Assembly (NCBI GenBank): GCA_030535355.1
Contig: JAUNIO010000005.1
Coordinates: forward strand, 1-64,000
Reading direction: 5' to 3'
DNA length: 64,000 nt
Origin: a bacterium
GTDB lineage: Bacteria > Vulcanimicrobiota > Xenobia > Xenobiales > Xenobiaceae
The position numbers were made by a program, and so were the translations under genes. Each line of letters opens with the position of its first letter. Within the stretch, counting starts at the first letter, position 1. Below, one piece after another: positions 49,237-57,810 of this stretch. Under the pieces are notes generated by a model that did no database searches, was not told the DNA's origin, and worked only from the letters and a program-made list of their open reading frames with translations.

Positions 49237-50691
49237 TTAGTGAACTTCATTCTGCAGCAGCCACTTGCGGGCCAAAAGCAAACTAATCGGAGTGATTAGA
49301 GCAATAACTGCGTAAATCAGCCATAATTGCTCTGAGTTAGCTACGCCATCTTTAGGGATAAATTTTTCGATCATTATACCCGAATATAAGCCAGTCGTAA
49401 ATTTAGCTAAAAACCAGGGAAGGCCAGCCAGCCCCATATAGGCTCCTACCTGACCGGCAGGAGCTAGGCCAGAGACGTATTCCAAGAAGCGAGATGACCA
49501 CAAGGCTTCACCAATGGAAAACAGCACTACATAAGTCAGCAACAGGGTTAGATTTGGGCCGGGGACTAAAATAAAGGTGGTCAAAGCGCTCACCGTAGTG
49601 CCCACCAGCATCATATCGATAACTTTGACTTTGCGGGTTAAGGCTGCCACCAAAGGCACGAAAATAACGATAATAAGCGGGTTTAATCCCCCGATCCATT
49701 CGAATTTAGCAAAGACTTCTGGAGGGAAACAGCGTTCCACATAAGTTGGCATAGTCAGCCACTGATGCGCGAACAGCGTGCGCACCGGCAGCAAGATGAA
49801 GATAAAAAACACGAAGCGAAAATTGGCAAAAGGACTGAACATTTTTTTCATTCTGGCCTTGAATCCCAGCTTTTTGTCTCCAGCTTCGCCGTTTTCCGCT
49901 TTGGCTTCAATGTGAACGTAACGGTCGCGGTCCTCAACTTTTTTGGTAAAGCATACCAGACAGACGCCTAAAATTGCCAAAGTTATACCGGCGCATGCCC
50001 AAAACACTCCCTGAATACCCCATCCCAGGCCATTGATCTGCCAGCTGCCTAAACGCAGAAAAACTTCTTGGCTGCGGATACAGGGACTGACGAAGGTAGC
50101 TCCGACTATGCCTAAATTCATAATAGCATAGAGAATGCCGTAGCCAATCGAAGCTGTGCGGGGATCGGTAAACTCCTTAATCCCTGAATACAAAGCTGGC
50201 TCCAAGACACCGGAACTTACCGCCATCAAAACAATAGCCAGCCAAGCTGCATAGACACCCAGCCCTGGCAAATCTGGACAAAAAGCTAATAAACCGCGTC
50301 CAAGCGCCGCTACCAGCAAAGCCGATAGAATCGCGCGCCGCACTCCTAGCCAGTCAGAGATATACCCGCCACCGAAGACGAACAGAGTTACCAGCCCGGT
50401 AAAGGTAGATACAGCCAAACCTGCCAGCTTATCGCCCATGCCTAAATCGGTACCCAAGAACAGTGTCAACAGGGTCAGAATACCGAAATAAGTAATGCCA
50501 TCGCCAAAACTGACAAAATTGACCAGCCAGAACGCCTTTGACGCTCCAAAGAGTACTTTCAAAGACTCCCACAGCGATAAATCTTCCGCTTCAGAAGCGG
50601 ACGAAGGGTTGCTGTCAGATACCTGCAGCTCAGCAGAGGCCTCGCTCGGCTCATTTTTTGATTCATTGTCAACTTGCTTATTATCACTCAT
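49237..50691 (-). CDS. Major facilitator superfamily transporter
   Basis: A 484-residue inner-membrane protein with about 12 hydrophobic segments. It starts with a 38-residue acidic, Ser/Glu-rich soluble tail (NESKNEPSEASAEL). The MFS motif A equivalent is GGYISDWLGVRRAIL between helices 2 and 3. YGILYAIMNLGIVGATFVSP is typical of POT/PTR-like members. A central charged loop (DRDRYVHIEAKAENGEAGDKK region) separates the two halves. The substrate is unknown; di- or tripeptides are possible from the POT-like pattern, but the ExxERFxYY motif is missing. It stands alone. Confidence 0.85.
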   Translation of the reverse strand: MSDNKQVDNESKNEPSEASAELQVSDSNPSSASEAEDLSLWESLKVLFGASKAFWLVNFVSFGDGITYFGILTLLTLFLGTDLGMGDKLAGLAVSTFTGLVTLFVFGGGYISDWLGVRRAILSALLVAALGRGLLAFCPDLPGLGVYAAWLAIVLMAVSSGVLEPALYSGIKEFTDPRTASIGYGILYAIMNLGIVGATFVSPCIRSQEVFLRLGSWQINGLGWGIQGVFWACAGITLAILGVCLVCFTKKVEDRDRYVHIEAKAENGEAGDKKLGFKARMKKMFSPFANFRFVFFIFILLPVRTLFAHQWLTMPTYVERCFPPEVFAKFEWIGGLNPLIIVIFVPLVAALTRKVKVIDMMLVGTTVSALTTFILVPGPNLTLLLTYVVLFSIGEALWSSRFLEYVSGLAPAGQVGAYMGLAGLPWFLAKFTTGLYSGIMIEKFIPKDGVANSEQLWLIYAVIALITPISLLLARKWLLQNEVH

Positions 50692-50839
50692 AGCGAGAAA
50701 TTGCTTAAAAGCCCAGGAAATCCCTTTTAACCAGCTTTATTATCTGCGAATATTAAACGCCTATATTTTAACGCTTTTGCCGTATAAGGCTTAGAAAAAC
50801 AGCGACTAATCCAGTATTCCAGGCCGAGCCCCCTGGCCG

Positions 50840-50890
50840 CGCTCTTTAGGGGGAACTAAACCGTTCGCTTATTAGCTAATACATAACAAA
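50840..50890 (-). repeat. Family A repeat fragment upstream of the 210-aa gene
   Basis: CTCTTTAGGGGGAACTAAAC and TTCGCTTATTAGCTAATACA correspond to the CCCCCTAAAG and TAGCTAA parts of family A in minus orientation. The GTCGC palindrome is missing. It lies in the divergent region between the MFS gene and the basic-tailed gene. Confidence 0.6.
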
Positions 50891-50976
50891 ATGATAATAA
50901 TTAAGAAAGATATTGCCTAAATTCAGAGAATATGCTCCCAGGGTACAAACCTTAAAGAGCAGAAGGGAGCAGTAGA

Positions 50977-51609
50977 ATGCACAGTTTTCTCCATTACTAC
51001 GCTGGCGACTACTTCATAGATCAGCACGATCGTATCTGCCACTATCAAAGCGACTTGATTTATCCCATCATAGATACTCAAGAAGCATACGAGCAGCTGC
51101 TCGATAGCATAGCTTATGTGCAAAATCAGCTGGACCGCTTAGAGCACAGCGACCAGTGGCATGACGACGAAATTTTATATTTTTCCCGAATAGCGCATCT
51201 TTTGGAACTGCCTCACGAAAAATTCGCCGACGCGCTCATGCTCAGGGATAAGGCTTTAGAATTTATCGATGATCTCATCGATGATGACTCCACTACCCGT
51301 AAATTTGAGCTAGAACTCCTCAAACTGCAAAGCCTGTTAAATGATAATTTAGCCAATCAAAGATTATATGAGTTCTATCATTACAGCTCCTTAGCCAATC
51401 CTCAGGATGCTATCAAAGCCGACTATTATAAAACACTGTGCGACTGCGAATTTTCTCCAGACGACCATCCCTGCTACTGTCCATCCACTCAGCCGCGTAC
51501 GCATGTGCGCAGGCCAACACGCTCCGCAAAATCTGCCCGGCCGAAATCATCGCGCAAAAAAGGCTCTAACAGCCGCAAGTCTAATTCCAAACGAACGCGC
51601 AAACGCTGA
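50977..51609 (+). CDS. Unknown protein with acidic helical body and basic tail
   Basis: A 210-residue cytoplasmic protein I do not recognise. Residues 1-155 are mostly helical and acidic (EQLLDSIAYVQNQLDRLE, EFIDDLIDDDSTTRKFELEL). Four cysteines (about residues 149-163; CDCEFSPDDHPCYC) could bind a metal. Residues 165-210 are almost entirely Arg, Lys and Ser (SARPKSSRKKGSNSRKSNSK), like nucleic-acid-binding tails of ribosomal or histone-like proteins. AAGGGAG precedes the ATG by 7 nt. It is monocistronic and ends at a perfect terminator. A role at RNA or DNA is only inferred from the tail. Confidence 0.65.
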   Translation: MHSFLHYYAGDYFIDQHDRICHYQSDLIYPIIDTQEAYEQLLDSIAYVQNQLDRLEHSDQWHDDEILYFSRIAHLLELPHEKFADALMLRDKALEFIDDLIDDDSTTRKFELELLKLQSLLNDNLANQRLYEFYHYSSLANPQDAIKADYYKTLCDCEFSPDDHPCYCPSTQPRTHVRRPTRSAKSARPKSSRKKGSNSRKSNSKRTRKR

Positions 51610-51655
51610 ATTAACAGACAACAGTCTAAATACGCCGCACAGCTTCCCTGCCTAG

Positions 51656-51702
51656 AGAAAGACAGCGTCCCCTACTAATATATGGAGACGCTGTCTTTCT
51701 AA
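51656..51702. terminator. Bidirectional terminator between the basic-tailed gene and ptb
   Basis: A perfect 14-bp stem: AGAAAGACAGCGTC (51656-51669) with GACGCTGTCTTTCT (51687-51700). The T-rich end of each strand forms the tail. It lies between converging genes. Confidence 0.9.
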
Positions 51703-51721
51703 AAATGGCAATAGGTCTAAA

Positions 51722-52642
51722 TCAGCGGCACTGGCGGCAGCCCAAAGCTATAGCGCAAAGCTTAGCCTTTTCGGAATCCGCACGGCTGGTCAAAATACAG
51801 GGGGCTTTAGCTCCCACCACACATCCTGCCAGCAGAGTGTGGCCAAAGTGAGTACAGGCCTTATAAAAAGAATTAGAAGCCTCTAGACAGTGGAACACCA
51901 AAATATCCGCATCTCCCTCAATGCGGCTCTGTAAGCCTTTAGTCTCGCAGTCTTCTTTGGAAATAGCCACATCGAGAGCCAAAGGGCCATCAACCAAGCA
52001 TTTGCCTAACTGACCGCGATCCCCCATTTTGGCGATTACGCAAGCATCAGTTGAAGAAGTGTTTTTAGGCATAACCTTTTCCGAGAAAGAAAGCAGGGCC
52101 ACTTTGGGTTCAGCAACTCCGAAACTTTGCGCCACGCCGACAGCATATTTAACCATCTTAATCTTAGCGGCCAAATCCGGAGCGGGGATAATAGCCACGT
52201 CAGTAACAAATAGCAGCTTATTGTGCGTGCGCACGTATTCGGGGATTTCCATGACCGTAACGTGAGATAATACGGCTCCCTGCGGCAGCAGCCCCTTCTC
52301 CTTATCCAAAATGAGACGCATATAATTGTCAGTACTGAGAATGCCCTTCATTAGAACATCCGCCCGCTGCTCAGCTACCATATCGCGGGCTAAAGCCCCG
52401 GCAGCCATATCGCTGCGCTCATCTACGATATCGAACAGACCGACATCGATAGAAAATTCAGCGCACAGCTCCTCTATGCGGGCTTTATTGCCCACCAAGG
52501 TTATAGCGGCAATTTTCCTTTCTGCAGCCATGGCAGCAGCCTGCAGAGTGTGAGGATCGTGACCGGCTGCCACAGCCACGCGCCGGGAAGGCGCTTCCTG
52601 CATTTCCTGTAAAAGCTGATCGAATGAGCGAATCTGTTCCAT
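51722..52642 (-). CDS. ptb: Phosphate butyryltransferase
   Basis: A 306-residue phosphotransacylase (PTA_PTB family). Evidence is AAGHDPHTLQAAAMAAERK, ADVLMKGILSTDNYMRLIL, FVTDVAIIPAPDL and VALLSFSEKVMPKN, then DGPLALDVAISKEDCETKG and CVVGAKAPCILTSRADSEKAK. It converts butyryl-CoA to butyryl phosphate, the substrate of butyrate kinase. The ATG at 52642 (MEQIRSFDQLLQ) is preferred over 52696, because the added 18 residues fit no family pattern and cover a stem-loop. It lies downstream of the pta-buk fusion gene on the same strand, with about 330 bp between. Confidence 0.93.
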   Translation of the reverse strand: MEQIRSFDQLLQEMQEAPSRRVAVAAGHDPHTLQAAAMAAERKIAAITLVGNKARIEELCAEFSIDVGLFDIVDERSDMAAGALARDMVAEQRADVLMKGILSTDNYMRLILDKEKGLLPQGAVLSHVTVMEIPEYVRTHNKLLFVTDVAIIPAPDLAAKIKMVKYAVGVAQSFGVAEPKVALLSFSEKVMPKNTSSTDACVIAKMGDRGQLGKCLVDGPLALDVAISKEDCETKGLQSRIEGDADILVFHCLEASNSFYKACTHFGHTLLAGCVVGAKAPCILTSRADSEKAKLCAIALGCRQCR

Positions 52643-52657
52643 AACGCCTGCCTTTCT

Positions 52658-52711
52658 AAGGAAGCGCTGATTAATAGCATTACGCTTAATTACCAATATT
52701 AGCGCTTCCTT
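52658..52711 (-). other. Long stem-loop in the ptb leader
   Basis: AAGGAAGCGCT (52658-52668) pairs perfectly with AGCGCTTCCTT (52701-52711), with a 32-nt loop, ending 16 nt before the ptb ATG. The AGAAAGG/GGCAGG ribosome-binding region lies at its edge, so folding could affect translation. A related word, TCAGCGCTTCCTTT, occurs after the PilT-like gene at about 32798. Confidence 0.4.
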
Positions 52712-52748
52712 CTAAACTGTTAAGCGTGCATTGACATTGGCACATTAC

Positions 52749-52801
52749 AACTCCCCCTAGACGGAGCAGGGGGAGAAGTCGCGAATGCGACAGAGGGAGT
52801 C
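52749..52801 (+). repeat. Family A repeat core between pta-buk and ptb
   Basis: AACTCCCCCTAGACGGAGCA, then GGGGGAGAAGTCGCG and AATGCGACAGAGGGAG match the CCCCCTAAAGG...GTCGCGACTGCGACAG core of family A, without the flanking TTAGTTAGC part. It lies in the 270-bp spacer of a probable operon. Confidence 0.75.
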
Positions 52802-52899
52802 CGTTAAACTGATGGAAAAATCTAACAGTTACTTGACAACTAAATGAGCTTAATTGCATGTGCTAACGTATTGCTAAATGCTGCCAAGAGGATCGCTAC

Positions 52900-52926
52900 G
52901 GAAACGCTGAATTCATCAGCGTTTCC
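52900..52926 (-). terminator. Perfect hairpin downstream of the pta-buk fusion gene
   Basis: GGAAACGCTGA (52900-52910) and TCAGCGTTTCC (52916-52926) form an 11-bp stem with a five-base loop. It lies about 45 bp past the stop at 52969. No T-run follows, so termination may be partial or Rho-dependent. Confidence 0.5.
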
Positions 52927-52968
52927 CAAAAGATGCTGGTCAGTTATACAAATCGTTAACCAAAGTAA

Positions 52969-55194
52969 CTAGCAGAGTACTGATGTCTTTCCCGGCGGAT
53001 AATGCTGCGCTTCTTCACGCCCATAAAGCACGCGCAGGACACCTTTTGCCAGAGCTTTCATTTCATGCTCTCCGGGATAGACGGTCACTCCCACCGGCAG
53101 CCCCGAAAGGTAATGTTTAATCCTCTCAATGAGGCACTTACTGCGGGCCATGCCGCCCGTCAGCAGTATCTGATCGATGCTTTCACCATTAAAGGCGGGT
53201 ATCAGCGAAGTAATAGCTTTGGCAACCTGATAGGAAAACGCCTCAAATATCTCGACAAATTCGGGTTCTCCGGCTTTCATGCGATCTTCTATTTCCTTAA
53301 AGTTGGATGTTCCCACATAGCTGATCATGCCTCCCGCACCGCGTATCATGCGTTTCATTTCCGCGTGCGTATATTTGCCGCTGAAGCAGAGATCGATCAG
53401 AGGACCGCGCGGCAGGGTTCCAGCGCGCTCCGGCGAGAAAGGCCCCTCGCCTTCTAGAGCATTGTTGGCATCCACGGTACGGCCGCGATAATGAGCGGCA
53501 TAAGAAACACCGCCCCCCATATGGCAAACGATTAAATTGAGTTTTTCGTAAAGAGTCTCGTGATCTGCCGCATACTTCCTAGCCACCGCCAGCTGATTCA
53601 AAGCATGCCATACCGTGCGCCGGGGCATTTCTTTAATACCGGTCAGCCTAGCCCGCATTTCCATTTCATCTACTATGCCCGGATCAACTATGTAGGCAGG
53701 CACGTGCAGGTCCTGCGACATTGCATAACCAATGATTGCTCCCAAGTTACAGGCGTGATCCCCATGCTTGGCTTCCAGCAGCTCTTCATACATTTCCCTG
53801 TTGACCAAATATGTACCGTGAGGAATAGGAGCGGTTAGCCCACCGCGTCCGGCTATAGCCACAATTTCCGCAGGATCAATACCATTTTCTCTAAGGCTGA
53901 TCATAATCATTTCTTTGCGGAAGTTAAACTGCGAAGAAACCGGCTGTCCCGCAAATGGCGCTAAATCTGCCGGAAGATGGGGTATTTCTTTAACAAAAAG
54001 CTCATCTTCACCGCGGTAAACGCTGATCTTAGTTGTAGTAGAACCGGGATTGATAACCAATACCAAAGGCCGCTTAAAAAAGGTCTCGCTGATAGCCATT
54101 GCGCGCTGATCGTATTTGAGTCTGCGCAGCACGGTGGCCTTTACGGTTAGACGGACATCCTCGGCTGTACAGTCGCTGGCTAAGCTGATGCCGCGGTTAT
54201 CCAAGCCATACATGACCGTAAAATGCTTGGATTCTGGATAACTATTAGCGTAAAGGTGATAGAGCATATTGCCCATTTCTAAATTAGGGCAGATGATGAC
54301 CGATGACGGTTTTTCCAGAATCTCGCCATCCTGTCTATGAAATACGGCAGCCCGCGAGGCCATAGCCACGCTGGCTTTAACAGCTCCCTTTATAGCGATG
54401 CCATTGTATATATCATTGGATTTCCGTCCCTCTTCCACCATCTGCGCTGCTATAATACTGGCCTGCCGCACCAGCTCTGGCGACGGCTCATCGTCGGCAC
54501 CATTATGAGAGTAGGACACGAGCACACCGCGCACCGTTTCCAGCAGTTCCCGGGGAATTAATTCCCGGGCTACCACACAAGTGCCCACAGCAACTTTGGC
54601 CAACAGCTCGGGGGTAAACTCAGCGTTCACGCCGACATCGCCAAAAACGGCAATATTGTTGGGATAGCAATCGACCGTATGCGTATCTGGCAGCACAAAG
54701 ACACCTGTTTCACAGCAGAAATCGCCACTCTTCAGCAAATCGAGCATAGGGCGGTAATACTGGCGCGGGCGCAGAGAGGCCCCGCCGACAGTCATATCGG
54801 CATGGCCTAAACGCACAGCTAAAATTCCAAACAGCCCCGGTTCCGAGACCTGGGCCAAAAGCTGTTCCTGGGGCAAAGTCTGGCCTTTAGCATTGAGAAA
54901 TCGCGCGTATTCATCTGCTAGTTCTTGAAGGAGTCCGCCGCTTTGAGACGGCTCCACAAACGCACACTCTCCCAAAGCGAATTCCAAGCGATCCAAACTC
55001 ACATCTCTCAATTCGCGGCTAATAACTGCGCGGACATCTTGCTCCGAGGCCAGCAGCACTGGGCGCACAAACCGGGTTAAAGACAAAAGCGCTTCCAAAA
55101 TGCGCGGATCGGTCGCTTCGGTGAAAATGACTATAGGACGAACGGCAGAAACTGCGGTAATCTGTTGCTCCAAGGCGGATTCAATATCGTACAT
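52969..55194 (-). CDS. Fused phosphotransacylase-butyrate kinase
   Basis: A 741-residue two-domain enzyme. Residues 1-365 match the phosphate acetyl/butyryltransferase family: LGHADMTVGGASLRPR, VFGDVGVNAEFTPELLAKVA, LVSYSHNGADDEPSPELVRQ, IICPNLEMGNMLYH and GISLASDCTAEDVR. Residues 376-741 are a complete butyrate kinase of the acetokinase family: LVINPGSTTTKISVY (ATP phosphate-1), GRGGLTAPIPHGTYLVN, VDPGIVDEMEMRARLTG, HMGGGVSYAAHY (phosphate-2) and ILLTGGMARSKCL (adenosine). Together they could turn acyl-CoA to acyl phosphate and then to acid plus ATP in one polypeptide. A separate ptb gene lies downstream, so the fused transacylase half may prefer another acyl group or may be structural. AAGGGAA is upstream of the ATG. 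Confidence 0.92.
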   Translation of the reverse strand: MYDIESALEQQITAVSAVRPIVIFTEATDPRILEALLSLTRFVRPVLLASEQDVRAVISRELRDVSLDRLEFALGECAFVEPSQSGGLLQELADEYARFLNAKGQTLPQEQLLAQVSEPGLFGILAVRLGHADMTVGGASLRPRQYYRPMLDLLKSGDFCCETGVFVLPDTHTVDCYPNNIAVFGDVGVNAEFTPELLAKVAVGTCVVARELIPRELLETVRGVLVSYSHNGADDEPSPELVRQASIIAAQMVEEGRKSNDIYNGIAIKGAVKASVAMASRAAVFHRQDGEILEKPSSVIICPNLEMGNMLYHLYANSYPESKHFTVMYGLDNRGISLASDCTAEDVRLTVKATVLRRLKYDQRAMAISETFFKRPLVLVINPGSTTTKISVYRGEDELFVKEIPHLPADLAPFAGQPVSSQFNFRKEMIMISLRENGIDPAEIVAIAGRGGLTAPIPHGTYLVNREMYEELLEAKHGDHACNLGAIIGYAMSQDLHVPAYIVDPGIVDEMEMRARLTGIKEMPRRTVWHALNQLAVARKYAADHETLYEKLNLIVCHMGGGVSYAAHYRGRTVDANNALEGEGPFSPERAGTLPRGPLIDLCFSGKYTHAEMKRMIRGAGGMISYVGTSNFKEIEDRMKAGEPEFVEIFEAFSYQVAKAITSLIPAFNGESIDQILLTGGMARSKCLIERIKHYLSGLPVGVTVYPGEHEMKALAKGVLRVLYGREEAQHYPPGKTSVLC

Positions 55195-55320
55195 CGAGCG
55201 CTTTTCCCTTTTACTAAATTCTAATATAATTTATGCGTTTTTTAAGTTTTCGCAGTTAGTTTCCTGCTCTTGGGTTAACGTATGACGAAATATTGCAGCC
55301 TGCTAATAAAAAAGCTATCT

Positions 55321-55357
55321 AAAAAAAAAGCGACGGTTTAATCGCTAACCGCCGCTT
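55321..55357 (-). terminator. Terminator of the DUF881-DUF1290 pair
   Basis: On the minus strand AAGCGGCGGTT pairs with AACCGTCGCTT (one G-U pair) around an eight-base loop, followed by nine T residues. It lies about 20 bp after the DUF1290 stop. Confidence 0.85.
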
Positions 55358-55375
55358 ATCGCATAAGATAAATAA

Positions 55376-55741
55376 TTACATATTCATTAAATCGTTAAGG
55401 GGAGAAGACGACTCACCCTGATTGAGCAAATCGCGCCGGATATATCCCAGATTGAGAAAAATGCGCATACCGAAAGTTACGTTGGCAGCCTGATAAATTT
55501 CTACCCCCAAGCAGTCACCCATCCACGTCAGAGAAGCCGCCAGCAGCAAATTCGTAAAAAAACCGCTGACAAACACTCCCAAGCGGAATTTGCCTTCCAG
55601 ACCCGCCCGGGTAGCACCGATAACCGAATCCAGACCAGCCAGGAAGGCTACCGACACGTATTTAGCCGCTATCGTAGGCATTTGATAGGGAAACACCAAG
55701 CCAATAATCAGCCCCAATGCCAATCCCAAAATAACGATCAT
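55376..55741 (-). CDS. DUF1290 small membrane protein (Sbp-like)
   Basis: A 121-residue protein with three hydrophobic segments: LGLALGLIIGLVFPY, VAFLAGLDSVIGATRAGLEGKF (highly conserved DUF1290 block) and FVSGFFTNLLLAASLTWMGDCLG. The C-terminal NLGYIRRDLL also fits. In Bacillus the homologue (sbp) lies near ftsA-ftsZ with DUF881 genes, so a link to cell division or envelope growth is often assumed, but function is unknown. Here it lies 118 bp downstream of the DUF881 gene on the same strand, with a repeat between. Confidence 0.9.
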   Translation of the reverse strand: MIVILGLALGLIIGLVFPYQMPTIAAKYVSVAFLAGLDSVIGATRAGLEGKFRLGVFVSGFFTNLLLAASLTWMGDCLGVEIYQAANVTFGMRIFLNLGYIRRDLLNQGESSSPLNDLMNM

Positions 55742-55750
55742 CGCTCACAA

Positions 55751-55845
55751 TCCCCTCTGTAGCTTCCGCGATTGTTCCCCCTTTAGGGGAAGCCAAACAG
55801 TTCGCTAGTTAGCTAATTACTAACTAAAAGACATTGCCCTTTAGG
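55751..55845 (-). repeat. Family A repeat between the DUF881 and DUF1290 genes
   Basis: TCCCCTCTGTAGCTTCCGCG, TTCCCCCTTTAGGGGAAG, TTCGCTAGTTAGCTAATTAC and AAAGACATTGCCCTTTAGG match family A in minus orientation, with the GTCGC palindrome degraded. CCCCTTTAGGGG is itself a perfect palindrome here. It interrupts what is likely an operon. Confidence 0.75.
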
Positions 55846-55859
55846 CCCATGCAAAACAA

Positions 55860-57059
55860 TCATTTGCTGTCTTTTTCATCGGTAGCGGTATTTTCCGCAG
55901 TCTTTTCAAATGACTGGCCATAACGGAAAGAATTAGACCCTTCATAGGGAGGAATAACAACTTCCTGCATGCTGTTCATTTTGACCTCACCGCCTTTGCT
56001 GATAAGCGGTGCCATACTGTTGAGAAAACCACCTGGCATACGCAAAGCTGTTTCTAAATCCTTAGAACCTATCGCCTTAACCACATAAGGGGCAGTTAAG
56101 CGCACGCCATTCACCAGCACAGCCGGTCCCACGCAGCGGATAGAAGAACGGGTTACAATGCGCTGCTCGTTGACGCATATAGCTTCAGCTCCAGCAGCCC
56201 ACAGCTCATTAACCAGCGCAGTCAGATCGACGTCATGGACTATATAAAAATAATTATCCTCGCTAGCCGGTGCTGTGCGCGGGGAATCATTCATAGAAAC
56301 TACCACGCCAGGTCCTTTCATACCGGTCAGACCGGCTTCAATGCGCGAACGCACCAGCTGGTCTTGCAGCTGTTTGCTGACTTGTTCGCGCTTGCCTGCC
56401 GACTCCTCCAGTTCTACCATGTGAGCGCGCGTTTCTTTGAGTTCATTGGACATTTTATTGCGCTCACTCTCCATGGTGCGCACCAACTCCACCAGTTTGC
56501 GGCGGTCATCGATCTGTAAATCCCCCTTGCCCGCCTGGGAGCGGTACTGCAGGCCGACCATAATGCCCAGCAATATACAGGCTAACGCCACGGGGACTTG
56601 CCACGAATGGGCATACTTGGATAAACTTCTTTTATTATGGTGTTCCAGCGTCTGAGCTTTATCTGCAGCAGAAGGCTGAGCCGATCCAGCCCCCCCCTCT
56701 GCGCCATTGACGCTATTAGCACTGCCTGTACTGACTGTATTTGTATTGGTATTAGCAGCGTTGGCCGCGTTAGCCACATTAGCGACCACATTTGCCAAAG
56801 CGGAGGCTATGGGGGCTACCAGAGCATCAACGTCGGGAGCACCGCTGACAGAGCCGGCAGGCAAAACGCCGGCCGCTGACATATGGCTATCGCCGTCAGC
56901 GTCCGCGTCTGCAGCGCTGTCCTCTGCTTCCGGCGTCGATGAAGAAGCGGAGACCGCAGAAACTACTACCCCTGGAGGAAGAGATACTGCAGGTTTGGCG
57001 GATGACGACGCAGATGACTGTTCTTCAGCATTCACAGCAGACAGGTCTTGTATTTCCAT
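55860..57059 (-). CDS. DUF881 (YlxW/YlxX-like) membrane protein
   Basis: A protein of about 399 residues. The N-terminal 150 residues are low complexity (Ala/Ser/Asp, with ANAANAANTNTNTVS). One membrane helix is at about 153-172 (VPVALACILLGIMVGLQY). A coiled coil follows (about 180-225), then the DUF881 domain: GPGVVVSMNDSP, IVHDVDLTALVNELWAAGAEAICVNEQRI, SSIRCVGPAVLVNG and PYVVKAIGSKDLETAL. Family members occur beside division genes in Gram-positive bacteria. The cytoplasmic tail is far longer than usual. The start is uncertain: the frame stays open to a TTG at 57179, and I prefer the ATG at 57059, although no strong ribosome-binding site is seen. Confidence 0.85.
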   Translation of the reverse strand: MEIQDLSAVNAEEQSSASSSAKPAVSLPPGVVVSAVSASSSTPEAEDSAADADADGDSHMSAAGVLPAGSVSGAPDVDALVAPIASALANVVANVANAANAANTNTNTVSTGSANSVNGAEGGAGSAQPSAADKAQTLEHHNKRSLSKYAHSWQVPVALACILLGIMVGLQYRSQAGKGDLQIDDRRKLVELVRTMESERNKMSNELKETRAHMVELEESAGKREQVSKQLQDQLVRSRIEAGLTGMKGPGVVVSMNDSPRTAPASEDNYFYIVHDVDLTALVNELWAAGAEAICVNEQRIVTRSSIRCVGPAVLVNGVRLTAPYVVKAIGSKDLETALRMPGGFLNSMAPLISKGGEVKMNSMQEVVIPPYEGSNSFRYGQSFEKTAENTATDEKDSK

Positions 57060-57221
57060 AACAAGGTTAACTATTCCCAATAAAGAGCCTTTCCTGCTTG
57101 AAAAATAAGCAAATATGCAGCAGAACAGGCAGGAGAAAACGAGCCGCGCCCGCATGTAAACTGGATACATGGGCCGCAAGCATCCCTCGATGTTCGGCTT
57201 ACATGAATAAGGAGTAGGACT

Positions 57222-57806
57222 GTGCGCAAACTTTTTGCTTTTTCAGCTATGGCGCTTTTGGCACTCAGTTTGGGTGTTAATGCACCAGCTGTCCACGCTC
57301 AGGGACAGCCATCTAAAAATGCCTTTACCGACCCGCCCTGCGGAATAGTCGTAGGAGCCGATACTCTTAAGCCTGGAGATACTATCGGTCAGGTATTCGG
57401 TATAGCCGGTCCCCCCGATGCCGTTGAAGCTCTGCGTTCTAAATCCGGCAAAGTCGAGGATGACTACGTAGATTTCGTCTATTTTGATCAGTATGAAATC
57501 CGCATCAACAAAAAAAATGTTATCCAAAGCATTTTGGTAAAAAATCCCTCCACTCAGCTCAAACTCAATCAGGCCACCCTGCGCATCGGCGATCCCATCA
57601 GCAAAGCTGTGCAGTTCTGGGGTGAGCCGGAACGCGAGTCTGACAATATTTCCATGTATTACTATCGCGGCGTTTATATCATTCACGATCAGAATGGCCG
57701 CATAAAGCAGTTTTTCTTCTCTGCGCCTCAATCCCGGGAAAACGAAGAAGCTGGCAAACAGGGCCGCCGTCCTCAGGGTCCCGGTGCCAAATCGGGTATC
57801 TTTTAA
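57222..57806 (+). CDS. Small secreted protein with repeated CAP-associated/BamE-like units
   Basis: A 194-residue exported protein, GTG start with AAGGAG 7 nt upstream. The signal peptide is residues 1-26 (cleavage after VHA). The mature protein has two repeated units. The first is LKPGDTIGQVFGIAGPPDAVE followed by a YFDQYEIRINKKNVIQSI hairpin. The second is LRIGDPISKAVQFWGEPERE followed by YYYRGVYIIHDQNGRIKQ. The C-terminus is Gly/Arg/Gln-rich and probably disordered. Function unknown. It is followed directly by truB and diverges from the DUF881 gene. Confidence 0.75.
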   Translation: MRKLFAFSAMALLALSLGVNAPAVHAQGQPSKNAFTDPPCGIVVGADTLKPGDTIGQVFGIAGPPDAVEALRSKSGKVEDDYVDFVYFDQYEIRINKKNVIQSILVKNPSTQLKLNQATLRIGDPISKAVQFWGEPERESDNISMYYYRGVYIIHDQNGRIKQFFFSAPQSRENEEAGKQGRRPQGPGAKSGIF

Positions 57807-57810
57807 TAAT

